NCBI RefSeq assembly: GCF_018224615.1
Contig: NZ_JAGTUK010000002.1
Coordinates: 434,001-498,000, forward strand
Direction of reading: 5' to 3'
DNA length: 64,000 nucleotides
Origin: Microbacterium paraoxydans
GTDB lineage: Bacteria > Actinomycetota > Actinomycetes > Actinomycetales > Microbacteriaceae
A program made the translations under genes and the position numbers. Every line of letters starts with the position of its first letter. Positions within the stretch are counted from its first letter, which is position 1. The notes below the pieces were generated by a model. It did not search any database and was not told where the DNA came from. It worked only from the letters and a program-made list of their open reading frames with translations. Below, piece by piece: positions 34,291-42,753 of the stretch.

Positions 34291-36237
34291 TCAGTGCCCG
34301 GCGTGGTGGTCGTGGTCGCCCGCCGACGGCGCGCAGTGATCGGCCGCCCCCGGGACGTCGAGGGAGGGATTGCGCCCGAAGAAGCCGTGCGGCTTGAGCA
34401 CGAATCCCGCGGTGTCGACCGGCATGATCGGCCAGTCCTCGATGCGCGGGAAGTGCGTGAGCCCGAACGTGTGCCACAGCACGATGTCGGTGCCGTCGAC
34501 CGGACGATCCGCCGCGACCCATCGCGGGATCCCGGCGCCACCCGGGTGCAGGTTCACGAAGTCGCCCGCCGGGTACAGCTCGTCCGGTTCGTACGCCGTG
34601 ACCCACAGGTGCTTCGTGGTGAAGGTGGCGCGCTTGTGGATGTCGGAGTCGGCATCGGCGAGCAGGAGCGGCTTGCCCTCGGGGTAGAGCACCCAGCCGA
34701 CGGACTCGCCGAGGCGGTTCTGCACCTCGGTGTTGCCGACGAACCAGACCCGTCCGGTGCGGTTGTCGGCGACGCGCTGCGCCTCGGACTCGGTGCGCAG
34801 CCGCGTGATCTTCTGCGTGAATCCGGTGCCGTGCGGGTTGTCGGGTCCGCGGGGCACGGCCACCGCCTCGATCTCGTCGACGGCGTTCGTGAGCCCGTCC
34901 ACGGTGACATCGAGGCGCGCGCTGAACAGGTGCTGGTGGTGGGGGGCGCCGAGGCCGGGGGCAACCTCGGTGGCGAACGGGTACCCCTTGCCCGGGTAGG
35001 CGGAGGTGAACACGATGCCGGTGGCCTTCACCTCGAACTCGATCGTGCCGTCGAGGCCGAAGTACCAGTAGAAGCCGTAGTCGTAGTTGCCGACGGTCAT
35101 GAAGAAGCTCACGACGAGCCGGCGGTTGCGCCGGGTCTCCGATGAGCCGTTCCAGTTGTCGGAGTGCTTCCACAGCACACCGGCGTCTTCCTCGTGGATG
35201 CAGATCGCCTGGCGCACCACGCGGGGGGCGCCGTCGTTGCCCGCGACGACCGCGTCGAGGTAGGTGATGTCGCCGACGCAGTCGCAGCCCAGCTCGAGCG
35301 AGTTCGCGAAGCCGCCGAAGAGGTACTCGCCGCCGTCGAAGAAGTTCTGGAACCAGCGCTGCGGGCTGGGGTCGCCGTAGGGGACCACCATCTCGGCGAT
35401 CGAGGCACGGTAGAGCACCGAGCGCTGCACGTCGCCGTCGGCGATCGACACGTCGTGCAGCACCAGGCCCTCGCGCTGGTCGAAGCCGACCTGCAGCCGC
35501 CAGCCGGCCCAGTCCAGCACGCCGTCGTCGTCGATCGTGAAGCTGGGGCCCTCCGGCTGGCTGATGTGGATCGGCTTGAGGCCCTCGCGGTCGGGCCCGC
35601 GCCAGGACTCCAGGTGGTAGTTGCCGTCCTCCTGTGGCACGGGGAGGTCGACGTAGTCGATCACGTCGAGCACTTCTCCCGTCACGACGTCGACCATCAC
35701 GGTCACGCCGTCGACCGGGTGCGCCCAGCCGAGGTCCTCCGGCGTGCGCTGCACGAAGGTGAAGCACCGCTGAATGCGGCGCCCGCGCTCGTGGTCCGCG
35801 AGGACCCCGGCGGAGAGCGGGTTCACGCGCAGCTGACTCAGATCGGTCAGGCCGCGCCTGGCCATCGCGGCGATCCAGCGCTCGTCCTTGTGCACGACCT
35901 CCTCGACGTAGCCGAACTCCCGCAGCACGACGGGTACGGCGCCGTCGACGGCGGGGTCGAGCTGGCGCGACGACACGATGTCGCCGGTGGCCGGGTCGAC
36001 CACGACGTCGTGCGAGACGCCGGTGGTCATGTCGATCAGGAAGCTGCGCACGAGCCGGGGGAGTGTCTCCCCGGCGAGCAGGCGGCGCTTGTCGGGGGCG
36101 GTCAGTCCCACATAGGAGTAGTGCGTGCGGGAGGTCGCGATCCCGGCGGCTTCGAGGGCAGCGCGGTTCGCGGCGATCTCCTCGGCGGTGAGGGTCGCGA
36201 GCAGGGCGTTGGCGCCTGCGGGCAGAGTGTTCGTCAT
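34291..36237 (-). CDS. Copper-containing primary-amine oxidase
   Basis: The 648-residue enzyme oxidises primary amines to aldehydes, releasing ammonia and hydrogen peroxide. The topaquinone precursor is Y385 in NYDY (384-387); the copper ligands are H434 and H436 (HHQH), with a third His late (LTHFPRIEDWPIMP). The catalytic base is likely D301 in FDGGEY. Overall similarity to Arthrobacter phenylethylamine oxidase is evident by eye. No signal peptide, so cytoplasmic. Set among sugar genes, which is unusual. Confidence 0.95.
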   Translation of the reverse strand: MTNTLPAGANALLATLTAEEIAANRAALEAAGIATSRTHYSYVGLTAPDKRRLLAGETLPRLVRSFLIDMTTGVSHDVVVDPATGDIVSSRQLDPAVDGAVPVVLREFGYVEEVVHKDERWIAAMARRGLTDLSQLRVNPLSAGVLADHERGRRIQRCFTFVQRTPEDLGWAHPVDGVTVMVDVVTGEVLDVIDYVDLPVPQEDGNYHLESWRGPDREGLKPIHISQPEGPSFTIDDDGVLDWAGWRLQVGFDQREGLVLHDVSIADGDVQRSVLYRASIAEMVVPYGDPSPQRWFQNFFDGGEYLFGGFANSLELGCDCVGDITYLDAVVAGNDGAPRVVRQAICIHEEDAGVLWKHSDNWNGSSETRRNRRLVVSFFMTVGNYDYGFYWYFGLDGTIEFEVKATGIVFTSAYPGKGYPFATEVAPGLGAPHHQHLFSARLDVTVDGLTNAVDEIEAVAVPRGPDNPHGTGFTQKITRLRTESEAQRVADNRTGRVWFVGNTEVQNRLGESVGWVLYPEGKPLLLADADSDIHKRATFTTKHLWVTAYEPDELYPAGDFVNLHPGGAGIPRWVAADRPVDGTDIVLWHTFGLTHFPRIEDWPIMPVDTAGFVLKPHGFFGRNPSLDVPGAADHCAPSAGDHDHHAGH

Positions 36238-36273
36238 TCGTCCGGTCTCCTTGTCTGGCGTCGGGTGGGATGC

Positions 36274-37311
36274 TCAGCGCTCGAGGCGCACGGGCTCCCA
36301 GGTACCCGAGCGCATGGCCCGGTAGCAGGCGTCGAGGATGCAGTTGACGATCCATCCGTCTTCGAACGTCTCCATCGGCGTCGTGCCGGCGGCGTAGTGG
36401 TCGATGAAGTGACGCATCTGCTGCGAGAAGCCGTAGGCGCGGGTCTCCTCGGGGACCGGGTGCACCCAACCCGTCTCCGCGTCGGCCTTCTCGACCAGGT
36501 AGCCGGTCGGGCGCCCGAGGAAGCCCCACACGGGGGTGACGGAGGTGTCGGTGACGAGGCGGCCTTCCGTGCCGCTGAACTCGTGCCGCAGCTGCATGCC
36601 GCCCTTCTCCGCCCAGGACGACTCGATGATCGCGAGCTGTCCGCCGGCGAACTTGAGCAGGGCGACGGCGGTGTCCTCTCCGGTGGTCTTGTCGGTGTGG
36701 ACCAGTGTCGATCCCCACGCGAACACCTCGGTGACGGGGTTGTCCTTGCCGAAGAAGTGCCTGGCCGACTCGACGGTGTGGCAGCCCATGTCGAGCAGGG
36801 CGCCGCCGCCGGCGGTCTCCGCGTCCCAGAAGTGCGGGGCGTGCGGGCCGGAGTGGGCTTCGCGGGCGCGCAAGGTGAGCAGGTCTCCGATGCCCCCGGC
36901 CTTGGCCATCTCGTGCGCCTTGGCCACGTTGGGGGAGAACACCGAGCTCTCGGCGTAGCCGTGCCACACGCCGGCGTGCTCGACGATGCGCAGGATCTCG
37001 GCGGCTTCCGCGCCGGTGCGCGCGAGGGGCTTGGTGCAGATGATGCCCTTGCCCGCGGCCGCGGCGATGCGGACGGCGTCGACGTGGGCTTCGTTCGGGA
37101 GTGCGATCACCACGACGTCGATGTCGGGGTTCGCGCAGAGCTCCGCGATGTCGGTGTAGCTCCGTGGGCTGTTCCAGCGGGCGGCGAAGTCGGCGGCGCG
37201 CTCGGCGTCGCGGGAGAAGTTCGCAGCGAGCACGCCGTCGCGCACGTCGAGCAGGGAGTCGGCGTACGCGTCAGCGATGAACCCGGAGCCGAGGATGCCG
37301 ACACGAATCAC
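36274..37311 (-). CDS. Gfo/Idh/MocA-family oxidoreductase
   Basis: GTG 37311 has AAGGAGG five bases upstream and gives 345 residues; the frame extends to 37341 but those residues are not needed. The Rossmann motif GILGSGFIADAYA is at the N-terminus and the conserved Lys-Pro in IICTKPLART. The C-terminal domain has the GGGALLDMGCH string. Such enzymes oxidise or reduce sugars and inositols with NAD(P). Followed by the amine oxidase. Confidence 0.9.
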   Translation of the reverse strand: MIRVGILGSGFIADAYADSLLDVRDGVLAANFSRDAERAADFAARWNSPRSYTDIAELCANPDIDVVVIALPNEAHVDAVRIAAAAGKGIICTKPLARTGAEAAEILRIVEHAGVWHGYAESSVFSPNVAKAHEMAKAGGIGDLLTLRAREAHSGPHAPHFWDAETAGGGALLDMGCHTVESARHFFGKDNPVTEVFAWGSTLVHTDKTTGEDTAVALLKFAGGQLAIIESSWAEKGGMQLRHEFSGTEGRLVTDTSVTPVWGFLGRPTGYLVEKADAETGWVHPVPEETRAYGFSQQMRHFIDHYAAGTTPMETFEDGWIVNCILDACYRAMRSGTWEPVRLER

Positions 37312-37518
37312 GGGGGCCTCCTTCGAAGAGTTGTTGTCCACAAGATACCACTTGTCTTAATGATGTCTATCAGAACGCGGATACTAAGGACAATCATTAA
37401 ATCTGGTAGATACCTCTTGCTACCGCATTGAGACCTATATATGCTGACCAGCACCGCGCGCCGCCGCAAAGGTGTGGCAGGTCGTCCCGAGACCGCGCGT
37501 CCGCTCAGAGAGAAGGTC
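37312..37518. promoter_or_regulatory. AT-rich divergent control region
   Basis: This stretch is much richer in A and T than its surroundings. TTAATGAT (37357-37364) and ATCATTAA (37393-37400) are perfect inverted copies, flanked by similar GATACC-type words on both sides. They look like a paired operator for the Gfo/Idh and transporter operons. No matching regulator gene is in this immediate cluster. Confidence 0.5.
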
Positions 37519-38796
37519 ATGATGCGCTCTGCCACAGCTCCACTCGCCGCCCTCGCCGCCACCACACTCGCCCTCGGACTCGCCGGTTGCGCGGCGGGAA
37601 GCAGCGGCGACTCCGACGCGGTCACCCTCACGCTCGGCACCTGGCGCACGGAAGACGCCACGATGTGGGAGAACGACATCATCCCCGCGTTCGAGGCGAG
37701 TCACCCCGGCATCACGGTCGAGTACGCCCCCATCGACACGAACGACTACAACGCCGCGATCCAGTCGCAGATCGACGGCGGCACCGGCCCCGACGTGATC
37801 ATGTGCCGCCCCTTCGACGTCAACCGGGCGTGGATCGACAAGGGCTACTTCGAACCGCTCGACGAGCTCGACGCGATCGGCTCGTTCCCCGAATCCGCGC
37901 TCGCGGCCTGGGAGGGCGACGACGGAACGCCCTATTGCGTGCCCGTGGCCTCGGTGCTCGCCGGCTTCTACTACAACACCGCGATCTTCGACGAACTCGG
38001 TCTCGAGGTGCCGCAGACGCAGGAGGAATTCCTCGAGGTCCTCGACGCGATCAAGGCGGACGGGCAGTACGCACCGCTCGCCCTCGGCAGCGCCGACGGC
38101 TGGCAGCTGGCCTACAACATGCTCTACCAGGTCGGCCCCAATGCCTGGAAGGGAGAAGAAGGCCGCCTCGGGCTCATCGACGGCACCAAGAAGCTGACCG
38201 ACCCCGACTTCGTCGAGGGGTTCCGCATCTTCGACTCCTTCACGGACTACCTGCCGGACGGCTTCGAGTCGATCTCCTACGAGGACATGACGCAGCTGTT
38301 CACGCTCGGCAAAGCGGCCATCCTGCCGGACGGATCGTGGCAGATCTCGCAGGTGACCTCGACGGGTCTCGACGTGGGCGTCTTCGGGGCGCCCCCTGCC
38401 GCCGAAGGCGACCAGCGCTACCAGCAGGAGATGGCCGACATGGCCTTCGGCCTGAACGCCGCCAGCGCGCACAAGGAGGCCGCGACCGAGTTCCTGGAGT
38501 GGCTGGGGACGAGCGAGTTCCAGCAGCTGTACGTGAACAAGCTGCCCGGCTTCTTCTCGATGGGCACCGAGCCGGTGAAGTACGACAACGAGCTGGCCCA
38601 GCAGTTCGCCGATCTGAAGGAGGGGGCCGAGCTCACCTCTCGTCTCGCCCTCGACCGCCTGAGCGCCGGACAGCCGCCGCTCGACGACGAGATCTGGCGC
38701 GTCGCGCAGCTCATGTACAACAGCGGGCTCAGCCCCGAAGAGGCGACCGCCGAGCTGCAGGCCGGCCTCGACTCCTGGTACACGCCCGCACCGTGA
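37519..38796 (+). CDS. Sugar ABC transporter substrate-binding lipoprotein (CUT1)
   Basis: ATG 37519, with AGAGAAGG upstream, gives 425 residues; the frame opens at 37441 but that part lacks a signal-like start. The lipobox is GLAGC. A solute-binding family 1 fold follows, including LFTLGKAAILPDGSWQIS. It is the first gene of an operon with two permeases and an aldehyde dehydrogenase. Confidence 0.92.
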   Translation: MMRSATAPLAALAATTLALGLAGCAAGSSGDSDAVTLTLGTWRTEDATMWENDIIPAFEASHPGITVEYAPIDTNDYNAAIQSQIDGGTGPDVIMCRPFDVNRAWIDKGYFEPLDELDAIGSFPESALAAWEGDDGTPYCVPVASVLAGFYYNTAIFDELGLEVPQTQEEFLEVLDAIKADGQYAPLALGSADGWQLAYNMLYQVGPNAWKGEEGRLGLIDGTKKLTDPDFVEGFRIFDSFTDYLPDGFESISYEDMTQLFTLGKAAILPDGSWQISQVTSTGLDVGVFGAPPAAEGDQRYQQEMADMAFGLNAASAHKEAATEFLEWLGTSEFQQLYVNKLPGFFSMGTEPVKYDNELAQQFADLKEGAELTSRLALDRLSAGQPPLDDEIWRVAQLMYNSGLSPEEATAELQAGLDSWYTPAP

Positions 38797-38800
38797 GGCC

Positions 38801-38832
38801 CGGCCGGGGGCGGTGCACTCCGCCCCCGGCCG
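38801..38832 (+). promoter_or_regulatory. Intercistronic hairpin between binding protein and permease genes
   Basis: A perfect 13-bp GC-rich stem (38801-38813 with 38820-38832, core GGCCGGGGGCGG) closes a 6-base loop TGCACT. No T-tract. It is the strongest of the four such hairpins in the window. Confidence 0.75.
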
Positions 38833-38862
38833 CACCATCGCCCGCCGACCGAAAGACCTCGC

Positions 38863-39747
38863 ATGATCCGCACACCCGCCCGATACCGCCTGCTGGCGAT
38901 GTTCGTGCTGCCCGCCCTCCTGGTCTACGTGGCCTTCTCGGTCTACCCCCTGATCAGCTCGGTCGTGCTCAGCTTCTTCGAGTCCAGCGGGCAGACCAGT
39001 GCCTTCGTCGGCCTGGCCAACTACGTCGACCTGTTCACCAACCCGACCACGAGTGCACGGTTCTGGAACGCGCTCGGCAACAACGTCGAGTTCTTCCTGA
39101 TCCACCTGCTCGTGGAGCTGCCCATCGGCCTGCTCATGGCGGCCCTGCTGACCTCGGGGCGGCTGCGGCGCTCGATCGGCGTCTACCGCACGCTGCTCTT
39201 CATCCCAGCGACGCTCTCGGTCGTGATCGTCGGCTTCATCTGGCGCCTGATCATCAACCCGCTGTGGGGCCTGGTCGCGTTCCCGCTCCTGGGCACGGAG
39301 GCGACCGCGCTGCCGACCATCTCCCTGATGTCCGTGTGGCAGTACATCGGCATCCCCATGATCTTCCTCTACACGGCGCTGCTCGCGATCCCGGACGACG
39401 TGATCGAGGCCTCGCGAATCGACGGGGCAGGGTCCTGGACCGCGTTCTGGCGCATCAAGTTCCCGCTCATCGCGCCGCAGTTCGGCTTGATCGTGATCCT
39501 CACCTACATCTGGACGTTCAACGGATTCGACATCGTGTACGCGCTCAACGGGTCGGCGCCCGGACCGAACTACTCCACCGACATCCTCGGCACCTTCTTC
39601 TACCGATCCTTCTTCGGATCCAGCGGTCAGGTCGCCGACCTCGACCTGGGAGCCACCGTCGCCTCGGTGATCTTCCTCCTCATCCTGGTGACCACCGCCG
39701 CGTACTTCTGGCTCGTGCAGCGCCGCCTGAAGACCTACGAGCTCTAG
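38863..39747 (+). CDS. Sugar ABC transporter permease, MalF type
   Basis: The 294-residue protein has six helices and the EAA motif EASRIDGAGSWTAFWRIKFPLIAP. ATG 38863 follows GACCGAAAG. No ATPase gene is in the operon. Confidence 0.92.
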   Translation: MIRTPARYRLLAMFVLPALLVYVAFSVYPLISSVVLSFFESSGQTSAFVGLANYVDLFTNPTTSARFWNALGNNVEFFLIHLLVELPIGLLMAALLTSGRLRRSIGVYRTLLFIPATLSVVIVGFIWRLIINPLWGLVAFPLLGTEATALPTISLMSVWQYIGIPMIFLYTALLAIPDDVIEASRIDGAGSWTAFWRIKFPLIAPQFGLIVILTYIWTFNGFDIVYALNGSAPGPNYSTDILGTFFYRSFFGSSGQVADLDLGATVASVIFLLILVTTAAYFWLVQRRLKTYEL

Positions 39748-39756
39748 GAGTCCCCG

Positions 39757-40671
39757 ATGTCCATCGACACCCGACCCGCTCCGGCCGCCCCGCGCAGCCC
39801 CTCGCTCCGCGAACCCGCCGTCGTGCGCCGTCGCCGCTCGCGGCGCGCGGCCGACGTCCTCTCCCGCGGCGGCGTGCATCTGCTGCTGATCGCGATGGGA
39901 CTGTTCTCGGTCGTCCCGATCCTGATCGTCCTCATGAACTCGTTCAAGACGACGCAGGGTATCTTCGGCGCCCCCTTCGCCCTGCCCGACGCGGAGACGT
40001 TCAACCTGCAGGGCTACGTGAACGTGTTCACCCGCGGGAACTTCCTGCTCAACTACCAGAACAGCCTGATCGTCACGCTCGCCACCATCGTGCTCACGAT
40101 CGTGCTGGGCACCCTCGCCGCGTGGGCGCTTGTGGAGTACAAGGTGCCGATCACGCCGGTGCTCGCCGGCTTCTTCGTCGTCGGCATCATGCTGCCGATC
40201 CGCCTCGGCACCGTTCCGCTGATCAAGATCATGACCTCGTGGGGCCTCATGGACACCCTCACGGCGCTCATCCTGGTCTACACCGCGATGCAGCTGCCGC
40301 TCGCGATCGCCCTGATGACGACCTACTTCCGTGCCGTCCCCCACGAGCTCAAGGAAGCTGCGCGCATCGACGGGGCCGGGGAGTGGCGCACGCTCGGCAT
40401 CACCCTGCCGATCGTGCGCGTCGGCATCGCCGCGGTCGCCTCCATCACGATGCTCCCGGTGTGGAACGACCTGTGGTTCCCGCTGATCCTCGCGCCCAGC
40501 AAGCAGAACCAGACGGTGACGCTGGGCGTGCAGCAGTTCGTCGGCCAGTTCCAGAACGACTATCCGGCCCTGCTCGCCTCGCTCACGCTCGGTGCGGTGC
40601 CGCTCGTCATCCTGTTCGCCGTCTTCTCCCGGCAGTACATCGCCGGACTCACGAAGGGGTACGGGAAGTGA
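39757..40671 (+). CDS. Sugar ABC transporter permease, MalG type
   Basis: The 304-residue protein has an Arg-rich cytoplasmic N-terminus, six helices and the EAA motif EAARIDGAGEWRTLGITLPIVR. It begins nine bases after the preceding stop, with TAGGAG as ribosome site. Confidence 0.92.
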   Translation: MSIDTRPAPAAPRSPSLREPAVVRRRRSRRAADVLSRGGVHLLLIAMGLFSVVPILIVLMNSFKTTQGIFGAPFALPDAETFNLQGYVNVFTRGNFLLNYQNSLIVTLATIVLTIVLGTLAAWALVEYKVPITPVLAGFFVVGIMLPIRLGTVPLIKIMTSWGLMDTLTALILVYTAMQLPLAIALMTTYFRAVPHELKEAARIDGAGEWRTLGITLPIVRVGIAAVASITMLPVWNDLWFPLILAPSKQNQTVTLGVQQFVGQFQNDYPALLASLTLGAVPLVILFAVFSRQYIAGLTKGYGK

Positions 40672-40723
40672 CCGCCCGCATCCCGCATCCGAACCACACA
40701 GGCCCGACCCACGAGGAGTGCTC

Positions 40724-42100
40724 ATGACCATTGCGACGATCAATCCGGCGACGGGTGAGCTGGTGCGCGAGTTCGCCGCCCACACGCCCGCCGAGGTGGA
40801 GGGGATCCTGGCGAAGGCGGAGGCCGCCAACGCCGTGATGGCGAAGACGACGTTCGCGCAGCGCGCGGAGTGGATGCGCCGCGCCGCCGACCTGCTCGAC
40901 GCCGACCTCGAGCACGCGGCGGGCCTCGCCGTGCTCGAGATGGGCAAGACGATCGGCACCGCGACGTACGAGGTGACCAAGTCGGCCAACGGCATGCGCT
41001 GGTACGCCGAGCACGCCGAGGGATACCTCGCGCCGGAGGAACCCGTGCCCGCGGCGAGTGTCGGGGCCTCGGCGGCGAGTGTCGTGTTCCAGCCGCTGGG
41101 CACGGTGCTGGCGGTGATGCCGTGGAACTACCCGTTCTGGCAGGTCATCCGCTTCGCTGCTCCCGCCCTCATGGCCGGCAACACCGGGCTCCTCAAGCAT
41201 GCGTCGAGCGTGCCGCAGACCGCGCTGTACCTGGGTGAGCTGTTCCAGCGCGCGGGCTTCCCGGAGGGCGCGTTCCAGACGCTGCTGATCGAGGGGGCTG
41301 CCGCCTCGGCGCTGATCGACGACCGCCGCATCCGCGCCGTGACCCTGACCGGTTCGGTGGGGGCGGGGGCCGCGGTCGCCGCCGCGGCCGGACGCAACAT
41401 CAAGAAGAGCGTGCTCGAGCTCGGCGGCACGGACGCGTTCGTGGTGATGCCCTCGGCCGATGTCGCGCGTTCGGCACAGTTCGCCGCGGCGTCGCGCACG
41501 CAGAACAGCGGCCAGTCGTGCATCTGCGCCAAGCGGTTCTTCGTCCACGCCGACGTGTACGACGAGTGGCTCGAGGCGTTCGTCGCGCACATGGCGGCCA
41601 CGACGTACGGCGACCCGCTCGCCGACGACACCGGATTCGGGCCCATGGCCACCGCGCAGGTGCGGGCCGACGCGCACGAGCTGGTGGCGGATGCCGTGGC
41701 CAAGGGCGTGACGGTGCGGGTCGGCGGCGAGCTGCCCGACGGACCCGGCTGGTTCTACCCGGCGACCGTGCTCACCGAGGTCACCCCGGAGATGCGCATC
41801 TTCCGCGAGGAGTGCTTCGGACCCGTCGCCTGCGTGTATCGGGTGTCCTCGCTCGACGAGGCGATCGCGGCGGCGAACGACTCCGACTTCGGGCTGGCTG
41901 CCGGGGTGTGGTCGACCGATCCCGACGAGATCGCCCGGCTGCAGGCCGAGCTGGAGTTCGGCAGCGTGTTCGCGAACGGGAACTCGGCGTCGTTCTTCGG
42001 GCTGCCGTTCGGCGGGGTCAAGGACTCGGGTTACGGCCGGGAGCTCGGCTCGTTCGGCATCCGGGAGTTCGTGAACGCCAAGACGGTGTGGACGGCCTGA
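40724..42100 (+). CDS. NAD(P)-dependent aldehyde dehydrogenase (GabD-like)
   Basis: ATG 40724 with GAGGAG upstream gives 458 residues. AVMPWNYPFWQV holds the oxyanion Asn, VLELGGTDAF the Glu, and QNSGQSCICAKRF the catalytic Cys. The short length and these motifs fit the Sad/GabD succinate-semialdehyde dehydrogenase group. Together with the nearby amine oxidase, an amine-to-aldehyde-to-acid route is possible. Confidence 0.9.
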   Translation: MTIATINPATGELVREFAAHTPAEVEGILAKAEAANAVMAKTTFAQRAEWMRRAADLLDADLEHAAGLAVLEMGKTIGTATYEVTKSANGMRWYAEHAEGYLAPEEPVPAASVGASAASVVFQPLGTVLAVMPWNYPFWQVIRFAAPALMAGNTGLLKHASSVPQTALYLGELFQRAGFPEGAFQTLLIEGAAASALIDDRRIRAVTLTGSVGAGAAVAAAAGRNIKKSVLELGGTDAFVVMPSADVARSAQFAAASRTQNSGQSCICAKRFFVHADVYDEWLEAFVAHMAATTYGDPLADDTGFGPMATAQVRADAHELVADAVAKGVTVRVGGELPDGPGWFYPATVLTEVTPEMRIFREECFGPVACVYRVSSLDEAIAAANDSDFGLAAGVWSTDPDEIARLQAELEFGSVFANGNSASFFGLPFGGVKDSGYGRELGSFGIREFVNAKTVWTA

Positions 42101-42108
42101 CGACGGCG

Positions 42109-42582
42109 GTGTCTCCGGCGGCGCCGCGCCGCACGCTGCGGATCGATGCCCTCCGCCATCTCGCGGTGCTCGCGGGCATGCTGGTGCTCATGGTGCCGGC
42201 GCTGGCGGAGGGCCACGACTCGCTGGCGGCCGTCGGTGCGATGTTCGCCCTCCTCGCGTGGGCGGCCGTGGCTGCGGGGTGGCGGCGAGTCCGTGGTGAC
42301 GGGAGCCCGATCGTTCCCGGCGCGGTCGAGGATCCCTTCGCCATGGGCCTGATGATGGCCACGCCCTACCTCTGGCCGGTGGGGGGTGGGCACGGGCACG
42401 GCGCGGGCGTCGCCTCGAACCCGCCGGTGGTGATGGTGCTCGTGAGCGTGCTGGTCATCCTCGGCTGGGTGGCGCTGCGCGTGCGCGCGGCCAGGGTCGG
42501 GGTCCTCGCCGCGTCCCTGGGCTTGTGGTCGTGCCTGCTGATGCTGATCGGCTCGCTGATCGTCATGGGCGTGCAGGCCTGA
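42109..42582 (+). CDS. Small four-helix membrane protein
   Basis: Starting at GTG 42109, nine bases after the aldehyde dehydrogenase stop, gives 157 residues; the frame opens much earlier but only as a shadow. Four hydrophobic segments are visible (LAVLAGMLVLMVPAL, AAVGAMFALLAWAAV, VVMVLVSVLVILGWVAL, LLAASLGLWSCLLMLIG type). A His-rich loop GGGHGHG sits between helices two and three. No family is recognised. Confidence 0.6.
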   Translation: MSPAAPRRTLRIDALRHLAVLAGMLVLMVPALAEGHDSLAAVGAMFALLAWAAVAAGWRRVRGDGSPIVPGAVEDPFAMGLMMATPYLWPVGGGHGHGAGVASNPPVVMVLVSVLVILGWVALRVRAARVGVLAASLGLWSCLLMLIGSLIVMGVQA

Positions 42583-42641
42583 CGACGCCCGCCGCGTCGG
42601 GGTGGGCTGCGCAGCGCCGGACGACGTGCACCTCCGCCGTC

Positions 42642-42657
42642 GGGAGAGCGTTTTCCC
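42642..42657. promoter_or_regulatory. LacI-type operator upstream of the Gfo/DUF993 operon (distal)
   Basis: GGGAGAGCGTTTTCCC shares the GGGA-AGCGTTT-CCC pattern with the site at 42697. It is 96 bases upstream of the first gene. Confidence 0.6.
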
Positions 42658-42696
42658 ACGGAGCTTGCCCCCGATCTCCTGCGCATGCCATGATCT

Positions 42697-42712
42697 GGGA
42701 AAGCGTTTACCC
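42697..42712. promoter_or_regulatory. LacI-type operator upstream of the Gfo/DUF993 operon (proximal)
   Basis: GGGAAAGCGTTTACCC is a CG-centred LacI/GalR-type pseudo-palindrome, 41 bases before the ATG of the oxidoreductase. The LacI gene within this operon (46017) is the likely regulator. Confidence 0.7.
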
Positions 42713-42753
42713 ACCGCGGCCGAGGTCGCGAGGCATCGACAGGACGGACCACC

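Noticed and set aside
33986..36967. Minus-strand open frame of 993 codons over the amine oxidase region
   Set aside because: Out-of-frame shadow of the amine oxidase and SIS genes; Arg/Gly/Pro-rich with no domain.
37435..41103. Minus-strand open frame of 1222 codons
   Set aside because: It lies opposite four well-supported genes with clear motifs, and its product is charged low-complexity sequence typical of the antisense frame of high-GC genes.
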